Shown here: piece by piece, positions 34,448-41,169 of the stretch
Position numbering within the stretch: the stretch's first letter is position 1
Layout: each line of letters opens with the position of its first letter
Assembly (NCBI GenBank): GCA_028279875.1
Contig: JANQMU010000036.1
Span: 1-41,169, forward strand
DNA from: Rhizobiaceae bacterium
GTDB lineage: Bacteria > Pseudomonadota > Alphaproteobacteria > Rhizobiales > Rhizobiaceae
Reading direction: 5' to 3'
DNA length: 41,169 nucleotides
Notes under the pieces: model-generated
Seen by the model: only the letters and a program-made list of their open reading frames with translations
The model's database searches: none
Told to the model about the DNA's origin: nothing
Position numbers and translations under genes: made by a program

Positions 34448-34525
34448 GCAGACATGATGATATCATATTGTCTAATCGCGTCAAGCATGGCATCCTGTCG
34501 GCGACGCGTGTTTGGAGGTCAGGAC

Positions 34526-35644
34526 GTGAAGATCAAATCCGTGAGCTTTGTTTTGTGTCAGGAAGAACTGGCAAAACCCATTCCGCTTTCATGCGGAATT
34601 CTCAGTCACCGGAACTTCGGGCTGGTGCGGGTTGAAACCGCCGGCGGGGTCGTCGGATGGGGCGAAACCTCGGTCAATTTCCCGCCCTGGACCTATCGGG
34701 AGCGCAAGGCGACGATCGAGGACGGTCTCGCGCCGCTGATCATTGGCGAGGACGCCCGGGACATTCGCAGGCTGCGCCTGCAGATGCACATGGCCACCCT
34801 CGCCTATACGCGCATGTGGGCCGAAGGCGCGATCGCCCAGGCGATATCCGGCATCGAAATGGCATTGTGGGATGCCCTTGGCCAGGAAACCGGAAGGAGC
34901 CTGTCGGATCTTCTCGGCGGTTCCTTCCACAGCGATTTCGACGCCTATGCCACGGGATTTCGTGCCGACGATCCGGCTGCCGGCGCGCGCGACATGGTCG
35001 CCAAGGGCTACAGGACCGTCAAAATGCGGATCGGCTTCGACGACGACGTCGACATTGCCAAGGCCTTCGCCCTGCGCGAGGCGGTCGGCGACACGGTCAA
35101 TGTCATGATCGACGCCAACCAGGCCTTCACCTATCCGCGTGCGCGAAAAATGATGAAGGCGCTGCAGCCACTGAGCCTCTACTGGCTGGAGGAGCCGGTC
35201 CTGAACGATGATTTCAGCGCCCTGTCGAAGCTCCGCGAGGCCTTTCCCGACTTTCCGATTGCCTGGGGCGAAAACGCCTTCAGCACTGAGCAGTATAACC
35301 GGGTCATCGAAGACGGACTTGCCAGCTACGTCATGCCCGACCCCTGCCGCTGCGGCGGCATCGGCGCGGCCATCGAGATGGCCGAGATTGCCCGAAAGGG
35401 CGGCATTCCGGTTTCCGCGCACCACTATGGATCGGATGTCGGATTTGCCGCCATGCTGCATTTCATGGCGACCTGCCCGCTGATCGACCACGTCCTGCGG
35501 GACGAGGCGCCGGTGAAGCTGCGGAACGATCTCGTCGTCGAGGACCTTTCGCCGGAAAGCGGACGCGTTGCACTGCCCGCCGGCCCCGGGCTCGGCATCA
35601 ATGTCGACATGGCCGTGGTGGAGAGGTCCAGGATCGAAATCTGA
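34526..35644 (+). CDS. Enolase-superfamily (mandelate racemase/muconate lactonizing) enzyme
   Basis: 372 residues from a GTG at 34526 with GGAGG 7 bases upstream. The longer frame from 34403 includes the operator region and is rejected. Active-site pattern of the MR subgroup: Lys166-x-Arg168, metal ligands Asp196 (IDANQ), Glu222 (LEEP) and Glu249 (WGEN), and His299/His300 in SAHHYGSDVG. The K-x-R pair and a following His fit acid-sugar dehydratases or racemases more than cycloisomerases. First gene of the rightward arm, followed by an aldehyde dehydrogenase. Confidence 0.9.
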   Translation: MKIKSVSFVLCQEELAKPIPLSCGILSHRNFGLVRVETAGGVVGWGETSVNFPPWTYRERKATIEDGLAPLIIGEDARDIRRLRLQMHMATLAYTRMWAEGAIAQAISGIEMALWDALGQETGRSLSDLLGGSFHSDFDAYATGFRADDPAAGARDMVAKGYRTVKMRIGFDDDVDIAKAFALREAVGDTVNVMIDANQAFTYPRARKMMKALQPLSLYWLEEPVLNDDFSALSKLREAFPDFPIAWGENAFSTEQYNRVIEDGLASYVMPDPCRCGGIGAAIEMAEIARKGGIPVSAHHYGSDVGFAAMLHFMATCPLIDHVLRDEAPVKLRNDLVVEDLSPESGRVALPAGPGLGINVDMAVVERSRIEI

Positions 35645-35683
35645 CGGTCAAACACCCAGAACACGGACAAGGAGGAAATTGAG

Positions 35684-37198
35684 ATGAACAAACCGGTAAT
35701 TTTTGTGGATGGCAGGGACGCGCTCGGTGCGGCGGCCCGGGAATTCATCGACCGCCCGAAACGCCTGTTTATCGGCGGGGCCTTCACAGACAGCGTCGCC
35801 GGCGGCAAGCTAATGAGCGAAGACCCGGCGAGCGGAGCGGACATCTGCGCGGTGGTCGCCGCGGACGCCGAGGATGTCGACCGGGCGGTTGCGGCGGCGA
35901 GAACCGCGTTCGACGGCGCCTGGGGCAAGCAGGTCCCTGCCGCACGCGCTGAGTGCCTCACCAAGCTGGCCGCCCTGATCTATGACAATCTGGAGGAGAT
36001 CGCGGAGATCGAATCCCTGGACACCGGAAAGCCCGCCCACATTGCAAAAGCGCTCGACGTGCCTTTTGCGGCGGAAATCTACAAATACTATGCCGGCTGG
36101 GCGACCAAGATACAGGGACGCAGTTTCGACCTGTCGCTCAACCCGGAAGCCTTCCACGCCTTCACGAGACGCGAGCCGCTGGGGGTTGCCGCCGGGGTCA
36201 TCCCCTGGAACTTTCCGTTCGCACAGGCCTCCTTCAAGCTGGCCCCGGCCCTCGCCGCCGGCTGTACGGTGGTCCTCAAGCCCGCGGAGCAGACGCCCCT
36301 GACCGCCTTGCGGCTGGCGGAACTGGTGGTCGAGGCCGGCTTCCCGGAAGGCACAGTCAATATTCTGACCGGTTTCGGACACACCGCCGGTGCCGCGCTG
36401 GCGAGCCATCCCGGAGTCGACAAGATTTCCTTCACCGGATCAACGGAGGTCGGCCGCAAGATCGCCGCCGCGGCCGCCGCCAGCAATCTCAAACGGGTGA
36501 CCCTTGAACTCGGCGGAAAATCGCCCAACATCATTTTCGCCGATGCCAATCTGGAAAGCGCGATCCCAACCGCGGCCGCCGCAATATTCGGCAACTCCGG
36601 ACAGGTCTGCAATGCTGGGTCGCGGCTCTTCATCGAGGCGCCGATATTCGATCAGGTCGTCTCCGGCGTGCGCGATATCGCCGCCAATATGCAGCTCGGC
36701 GCCGGTCTCAACCCCGACAGCGAGCTCGGCCCGCTGATGTCGCAGGTCCAGCTTGACCGGGTCACGGGTCATGTCGACCGGGCCCGTGGCGACGGCGCGT
36801 CCGTTTTATGCGGCGGCAGCCGGGCCGGCGACAGCGGATATTTCTTTGCCCCCACCGTCCTCGCCGAAACCACCGCCGACATGGCCGTGGCGCGCGAAGA
36901 GATCTTCGGCCCCGTGGTCTGCGCCATGCCGTTTGAAACCGAAAGCGAGATCACCGGCCTCGCCAATGACACGAATTTCGGGCTGGCGGCCTCGATCTGG
37001 ACGGAGAATATCGGCAAGGCCCATCGCATGGCGGCAGCCGTCAATGCCGGCGCCGTCTGGGTCAACAGTTTCGGCGTCTTCGACCCCAACCTGCCCTTTG
37101 GCGGCTACAAGGAATCGGGCTGGGGACGCGAATTCGGCATTGAAGGCATCGACGCCTTCCTGGAGACCAAGGCAGTCAGTGTCAGCATCGGAGCGTGA
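35684..37198 (+). CDS. NAD(P)-dependent aldehyde dehydrogenase
   Basis: 504 residues. Nucleotide-binding IPWNFPFAQASFKLAPALAAG and KPAEQTP, FTGSTEVG near residue 250, catalytic Glu275 (LELGGKSPNIIF) and Cys309 (GNSGQVCNAG). Oxidises an aldehyde to the acid, probably the product of the GMC enzyme of the divergent operon. GGAGG lies upstream of the ATG, 39 bases after the enolase-superfamily stop. Confidence 0.95.
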   Translation: MNKPVIFVDGRDALGAAAREFIDRPKRLFIGGAFTDSVAGGKLMSEDPASGADICAVVAADAEDVDRAVAAARTAFDGAWGKQVPAARAECLTKLAALIYDNLEEIAEIESLDTGKPAHIAKALDVPFAAEIYKYYAGWATKIQGRSFDLSLNPEAFHAFTRREPLGVAAGVIPWNFPFAQASFKLAPALAAGCTVVLKPAEQTPLTALRLAELVVEAGFPEGTVNILTGFGHTAGAALASHPGVDKISFTGSTEVGRKIAAAAAASNLKRVTLELGGKSPNIIFADANLESAIPTAAAAIFGNSGQVCNAGSRLFIEAPIFDQVVSGVRDIAANMQLGAGLNPDSELGPLMSQVQLDRVTGHVDRARGDGASVLCGGSRAGDSGYFFAPTVLAETTADMAVAREEIFGPVVCAMPFETESEITGLANDTNFGLAASIWTENIGKAHRMAAAVNAGAVWVNSFGVFDPNLPFGGYKESGWGREFGIEGIDAFLETKAVSVSIGA

Positions 37199-37208
37199 CC
37201 TCCGGCAC

Positions 37209-37260
37209 GTGCCGCTGTCCCGGTGTTCTCATTTCGAGGATATTCCGGGACCGGCAGCAC
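37209..37260. terminator. Imperfect convergent hairpin
   Basis: GTGCCGCTGTCCCGG (37209-37223) pairs imperfectly with CCGGGACCGGCAGCAC (37245-37260) across a 21-base loop, between the convergent aldehyde dehydrogenase and acetyltransferase genes. Moderate support only. Confidence 0.35.
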
Positions 37261-37262
37261 TG

Positions 37263-37283
37263 AACGGCTCAAAGCCGTTTTCT
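37263..37283 (+). terminator. Intrinsic terminator of the aldehyde dehydrogenase transcript
   Basis: AACGGCT, CAA, AGCCGTT, then TTCT (four T in a row counting the stem end): a 7-bp stem and short T-run, 65 bases after the aldehyde dehydrogenase stop. It overlaps the last codons of the convergent acetyltransferase gene. Confidence 0.55.
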
Positions 37284-37706
37284 CATGGAGACTGTGTTGC
37301 CGTCCCGCGCGGTTTCAACCCAGCCGAGATGCGCGTAGAGCCTGACATTCTCCGGCATGGCGGCATGGGTGTTCAGACGCATCTCTGTAAACCCCTGCCG
37401 CCTTGCTTCGTCCTCGCAAAAAGCCATCAGTACGCGTCCCAGACCCTTGCCGCGATGATCCGGGTGGACCGCCACATTGGTCAATGTCAAAAACCCGTCT
37501 CCGGGGACAAGGAACAGGCAGCCGACGATCTCATCGCCTTCGACAGCCACCCATACCCGGTTTTCCGCAATGTCCTGCGCGCAACCGTCCGACACCGGCG
37601 GCAGGTCCGATATGCGGTCGGCATAGTGCGCATAGGCGGCATCGATACATGCCACCAGGGCCTCGACATCGTCGGGCCGGGCTTTGCGGATATGCGGATC
37701 ATCCAT
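37269..37706 (-). CDS. GNAT-family N-acetyltransferase
   Basis: 145 residues. The GNAT core is clear: HIRKARPDDVEALVACIDAAY at the start, LTNVAVHPDHRGKGLGRVLM (acetyl-CoA pyrophosphate loop R-G-K-G-L-G) and LNTHAAMPENVRLYAHLGWVE near the end. Substrate unknown. It begins 23 bases after the DUF2333-like gene stop on the same strand and may be its last cotranscribed neighbour. Confidence 0.92.
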   Translation of the reverse strand: MDDPHIRKARPDDVEALVACIDAAYAHYADRISDLPPVSDGCAQDIAENRVWVAVEGDEIVGCLFLVPGDGFLTLTNVAVHPDHRGKGLGRVLMAFCEDEARRQGFTEMRLNTHAAMPENVRLYAHLGWVETARDGNTVSMRKRL

Positions 37707-37729
37707 TTCGAGCCGGCAGTCCCCTCAGG

Positions 37730-38854
37730 CTAGCGATCCAGAATGGAGCGGATCTCCACCAGATTCGAACGCACCCGCAACAGATAGAAGCCGACGGTCG
37801 CGAGATGCGACGGCATGATCCAGCCATCCTCGCGGCCGTTGGACACAATCACCGGGTCAAGATCCAGCGTCGCTCTGAGCTGCTCCTCCATCGTCACCCA
37901 CACCTCCTCAAGCTGGCGGCTGCGGATGATGTCGGCGAAATCCGCATGGGCGGCTTTCAGGATGCCGTAATAGGCGTAGAGCTGGCCATAGGTGAACCAG
38001 AACTGGTTGTCCGCCCTTGTGTCGAACCATCCGGCATTGCTCTGGTCCGAACGGTCGCGGAGCGCCGCCGAGGTCGAGCCGATATCGGCGGCAATCCGGT
38101 CGACGAAGCGGATGAGGTTGTCGGCCCGCGGATCGAAAACCGCGTCACAGGCCTCCAGCCGGTCGTTGAAGGCCCGCAACTGCTTCAGGCCCTCGCGATA
38201 GGCGCCCGGCGTCGGCGTCAGCGGACCGAAGGGCCGCAGGCTGAAATACCAGGTCTGCTGATCGTACTGGATGCGCCCGCGTGCCAATTGCAGGTTGGGG
38301 TCGGCGCTGGATGTGCCGCGCCGGCGCCCGAGCGCGTCGACCAGTTCCAGCGCGGTGCGCTGCACGGCCTGCTGGATGCCGCGCTGAAAGGAGGCCTTGT
38401 TGTCGAGAAACGGCGTCGCGTCCCAGGGCAAGCCGAAGAACCCGAGCTTGTAGAGCAGTGTCGATGAAATCCAGGCATTCTGGTTGACGTTGAAATCGAT
38501 CAACTCTGCGGTCACGTCGACAATCGCCGACCGGCCGCATGTGCGCGCCGTCGATGCGCTGTTTTCGATCGACACCTGCTCGCCGGCCCGGGTCTGCAGG
38601 TCCTCCAGATTATAGGCGACCACGTAATCGGGATCGAAATTGCGCACCCACAGGGTCCGCCAGATGAAGATCGCGTAGAGCGCGACGATGCCGACGACCA
38701 CCAGCCCGATGGCCGCCTTGAGGATGAAGCCGCGCTTACCGTACCAGCGGCTCGCCGCCACGAAGGGCCAGAGGATCCAGGCGATCAGCAGGCCGATGCC
38801 GTGCCCGACGGCATGGAAAACCCGCTCGAAAAAAGCAATGACGGGATCGAGCAT
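37730..38854 (-). CDS. DUF2333-like membrane protein
   Basis: 374 residues. A hydrophobic segment at about 18-34 and a clear membrane helix at about 44-67 (AAIGLVVVGIVALYAIFIW) are followed by a large, probably periplasmic, helical domain with FLDNKASFQRGIQQAVQRTALELVDALGR and RADNQFWFTYGQLYAYYGILKAA. I recognise it as a DUF2333 member (function unknown), from memory of the family pattern. GGAGAGG precedes the ATG. It begins 2 bases after the DUF6638-like stop, so these two are surely cotranscribed. Confidence 0.8.
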   Translation of the reverse strand: MLDPVIAFFERVFHAVGHGIGLLIAWILWPFVAASRWYGKRGFILKAAIGLVVVGIVALYAIFIWRTLWVRNFDPDYVVAYNLEDLQTRAGEQVSIENSASTARTCGRSAIVDVTAELIDFNVNQNAWISSTLLYKLGFFGLPWDATPFLDNKASFQRGIQQAVQRTALELVDALGRRRGTSSADPNLQLARGRIQYDQQTWYFSLRPFGPLTPTPGAYREGLKQLRAFNDRLEACDAVFDPRADNLIRFVDRIAADIGSTSAALRDRSDQSNAGWFDTRADNQFWFTYGQLYAYYGILKAAHADFADIIRSRQLEEVWVTMEEQLRATLDLDPVIVSNGREDGWIMPSHLATVGFYLLRVRSNLVEIRSILDR

Positions 38855-38856
38855 GG

Positions 38857-40146
38857 TCAGTCCTCTCCAAATCCGTAAAGGCGGCGCCGCAACGCCTTCT
38901 TGTCCGGCAGATAGGTGTTGGCGAGCGTTGCCACAACATGGCTGCGGAAGGATTCGCCGAAGGTTTCGTAGTGGTCGTAGAAACCCTGCTTGTCGAAAAC
39001 GAACCGGGACACGAAATCGGCCGGCACCAGGCGGCTGATCAACTGGCTTGTCAGCCAGCGGTCCGGATGGTCGGGCCTCGCCCTGACCAGCAGGAACCGG
39101 TTCCTGGCGGCCGCTTCCTCCATCGCCATTTCGCCCGTGGACGCGATCTGCCGGCGGGCAGCCTGCAGGAACGGATAGGTGCCGTCCCGCGTCACCAGAT
39201 CGGCATGTCGATGGAGCCAGGTCTGCAGCCAGATGGAATCGACGGCATTGAGATCGGCATCCGGTTCATATTGGTCGATCAGGCTCTTCAGCGCCATGTC
39301 CGAGCGGTGTTCCAGATAGCCGGACTTTTCGATCCAGTCCCGTTCCGGCATCTGGATCCGGCCGGTCAGCGCCAGAAACGTGTAGATCCGCTGGTAGTCG
39401 TCGAGCGCAATATAGCTGACCTGCCAGGGACGCGAGCGGCGAAAGCCGGGTGCCGACGGGTCGCTAATCACCGTCGTCGTCTTGTCGTCAACAAACACGA
39501 AGACACCGCCGAAATGGCCGGACCAGAAGGCATCGTGACGAAAGACCAGCTTGTCCGGCACCAGGGCGTTCTTGCGGATATCACCCGTCTGCCGGGCCAG
39601 TTCGACCATGCGATTCAGCATGGCGTCGTCGCGCCAGGCACCCGGAACCGTCATCAGCCGGTCGGCGAGACCCGCCAGTTCGTCGGATTTTCCCAGCATG
39701 TCGTCCGCCGAAAGCACCCGGAACTTCACCTCGTTGATGGACAGCAGGTCTTCGATATGCTCGACCTTCAGTACATCCTCCTCGATCTCGCCGTAAAGCA
39801 CGTCGCGAATGGTCACGGCGTGAATGGCACGCCCGTTCTCGCGAAAGAACTCGTGCATCAGAGTCCCGGTATTGGAAAAGCTGGTGTGAACCACCGGAAG
39901 CTGCTGCTGGGCGGGCGACAGGATGATGAAGCGGCGATTGACGGCGTTGGGATCGAGATAGAGCGGATCGCCCAGCGCGTCGGCAACCTGCGGCGAAAAC
40001 CCGGTCATGTCGATGGAAAATGCCGGCAAATCCGTCGCCGGCAGGCCGAAACCAGCCAGCGCCCGGTTGTAGCGCGCGATCAGATGCGGCTCGGCAATCT
40101 CCATCAATTGCCCGTAGATCAGCTCATTGTCGACCAGACGCTTCAT
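38857..40146 (-). CDS. Conserved protein of unknown function (DUF6638-like)
   Basis: 429 residues, soluble, no signal peptide or membrane helix. Recognisable stretches are LVDNELIYGQLMEIAEPHLI at the start, TGTLMHEFFRENGRAIHAV, and KLVFRHDAFWSGHFGGVFVFVD in the middle. The family name is from memory and less certain than the gene itself. It lies between an AAA+ ATPase gene (10 bases upstream) and the DUF2333-like gene (2 bases downstream), so it probably works with them. Confidence 0.75.
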   Translation of the reverse strand: MKRLVDNELIYGQLMEIAEPHLIARYNRALAGFGLPATDLPAFSIDMTGFSPQVADALGDPLYLDPNAVNRRFIILSPAQQQLPVVHTSFSNTGTLMHEFFRENGRAIHAVTIRDVLYGEIEEDVLKVEHIEDLLSINEVKFRVLSADDMLGKSDELAGLADRLMTVPGAWRDDAMLNRMVELARQTGDIRKNALVPDKLVFRHDAFWSGHFGGVFVFVDDKTTTVISDPSAPGFRRSRPWQVSYIALDDYQRIYTFLALTGRIQMPERDWIEKSGYLEHRSDMALKSLIDQYEPDADLNAVDSIWLQTWLHRHADLVTRDGTYPFLQAARRQIASTGEMAMEEAAARNRFLLVRARPDHPDRWLTSQLISRLVPADFVSRFVFDKQGFYDHYETFGESFRSHVVATLANTYLPDKKALRRRLYGFGED

Positions 40147-40156
40147 CGCCGCCCAT

Positions 40157-41169
40157 TCACTGTTGCCAGCGCCCGTCGCGCTTCATGGCCTCGATTTCAC
40201 GGACTGCCTTCTCCCGCTGCCTTTCGCGGCGGATGATATCCTCGACCGCAGCATCGTCCGAACGGTCTGTGTAACGGAACTCCGAATCGCCATAGCGGTT
40301 GATCTCCTGAAGCACCATCTCGATGGTGAACGGACCGCGCAATTCGGCGATCATCGCCGTCTTGTCCTCATAGGGCTTGTGCATGAACACTTCGGGCGTT
40401 TCGAACCACGCGTCCGGAAGGTCGATATCCATCGCCCGCATCTTGACCGCATCGGTGATGTTCTTGATGGCCCGCCCGGTAAAGCGCGGCTCGGCCGTCT
40501 TGATCCGGTGGAGATAGGCGCCGATATCGGCCATCGTCCTGATTTCGCCACGCTCGGCCCGGAACGTCTCCCACAGGGCAAGCAGCTTGTCTTCCTGCGG
40601 CCGGTCGTGGCCCTCATAGGACGCGGCGACCGCCTTCTTGATGGCCTGCCCGGCGTAAAGATCGTGTTTGCCCAGCGGAATATCGTGGTTCTTGCCGGCC
40701 AGCAGGACGAAGATATCGACATAGTCGTCGCGGCTTTGCGGACCGTCCACCAGCCAGCGCGCCCCGGCCCTCTGGCGCAGGGCATCATCGACATTTTCCG
40801 GATAGTTCGAGAACATTCCGAAGGCGCAATTGCCGCGCACCACGGTCGATGCGCCGGCAAAGCTCTCCATCAGCACTGCCGTCACCTCGTGCTGGCCGGC
40901 GGAGGCTTTGTCGTCGGACCGCCGGGCGGCCACCTGGTCGATATCGTCGACCGTGCCAAAGCCGATCGCCCGCGGATTGACGATATTGTCGACAAAGGCT
41001 TTGCAGTTCTGTCCGGATTTGCCCTGATAGGACGATATCTGGTCCACGCCGAAATTCTCGTAGTGGAACGGATAGCCGGCGACCTGGCAATATTCATGGA
41101 CCAGCCCGGCGATCATCTGGATCAGGATCGTCTTGCCGGTGCCCGGCATGCCGTCGCCGATGAAGGTGA
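40157..41169 (-). CDS. AAA+ ATPase, 5' end outside the window
   Basis: At least 337 codons; the frame continues through the right edge, and the first visible residues TFIGDGMPGTGKT are the Walker A loop, so the N-terminal part is missing. Walker B-like IGFGTVDDID follows, and a sensor-1/arginine-finger region reads FGMFSNYPENVDDALRQRAGARW. The C-terminal third is helical and charged (EDIIRRERQREKAVREIEAMKRDGRW). The ATG at 41149 lies within Walker A and is not a true start. It leads the operon with the DUF6638-like and DUF2333-like genes. Confidence 0.88.
   Translation of the reverse strand, partial: TFIGDGMPGTGKTILIQMIAGLVHEYCQVAGYPFHYENFGVDQISSYQGKSGQNCKAFVDNIVNPRAIGFGTVDDIDQVAARRSDDKASAGQHEVTAVLMESFAGASTVVRGNCAFGMFSNYPENVDDALRQRAGARWLVDGPQSRDDYVDIFVLLAGKNHDIPLGKHDLYAGQAIKKAVAASYEGHDRPQEDKLLALWETFRAERGEIRTMADIGAYLHRIKTAEPRFTGRAIKNITDAVKMRAMDIDLPDAWFETPEVFMHKPYEDKTAMIAELRGPFTIEMVLQEINRYGDSEFRYTDRSDDAAVEDIIRRERQREKAVREIEAMKRDGRWQQ

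Noticed and set aside
34403..34525. Longer start of the enolase-superfamily gene
   Set aside because: It would include the operator region, and GGAGG lies 7 bases before the GTG at 34526, where the family N-terminus begins.

Overview
The window looks like a chromosomal segment of a GC-rich alphaproteobacterium of the order Hyphomicrobiales (Rhizobiales). The best markers are a fused anthranilate synthase TrpE(G) preceded by a 14-residue leader peptide with three consecutive Trp codons (the arrangement known from Sinorhizobium), a short PutA paired with a divergent Lrp-type regulator, and many ABC uptake systems. Genus cannot be decided from the sequence alone. No rRNA, tRNA, CRISPR array, insertion sequence or phage gene was seen.

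Left part (1-10128): the 5' end of a two-partner-secretion adhesin running off the left edge; leuA and trpE(G), each behind its own amino-acid-rich leader peptide (a Leu-rich one for leuA, a WWW one for trpE(G)), where both promoters place the probable transcription start on or next to the leader ATG; a membrane-anchored thioredoxin-like protein; a small secreted Cys-containing protein; fhs (formate-tetrahydrofolate ligase); an MDR-family oxidoreductase; and a carboxymuconolactone-decarboxylase-family protein.

Centre-left (10146-21293): the most unusual region. A complete peptide-type ABC transporter operon (binding protein, two permeases, two ATPases) also carries an M19 dipeptidase-like gene and two tandem 4-oxalocrotonate-tautomerase paralogues. 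Its binding-protein gene diverges from an XRE-cupin regulator that is followed by a second M19-like gene. About 8 kb away lies a second divergent pair of XRE-cupin regulator and binding protein, without permeases. The two intergenic regions share a nearly identical AT-rich dyad, so both probably belong to one regulon. Both M19-like proteins have lost the usual HxD and Glu metal-ligand motifs. I infer an uptake-and-processing system for a peptide-like or conjugated compound of unknown identity.

Centre (21310-27282): putA and putR (proline to glutamate) with a palindrome between them; a PEP mutase/isocitrate-lyase-superfamily enzyme; and an ArsR-SRPBCC-RibD_C trio whose 18-bp perfect palindrome is centred exactly on the ArsR start codon.

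Right (27326-37198): a catabolic island. One minus-strand operon encodes a family-1 binding protein, two sugar-type permeases, a GntR/FCD regulator, a cupin, an UgpC/MalK-type ATPase and a GMC alcohol oxidase/dehydrogenase. Divergent from it are an enolase-superfamily dehydratase/racemase and an aldehyde dehydrogenase, with a TGGT-N3-ACCA operator between the two arms. The likely logic is uptake, alcohol to aldehyde to acid oxidation, then dehydration of a hydroxy acid.

Right end (37269-41169): a GNAT acetyltransferase and a tight three-gene operon of an AAA+ ATPase (its 5' end is off the window), a DUF6638-like protein and a DUF2333-like membrane protein, whose joint function I do not know.
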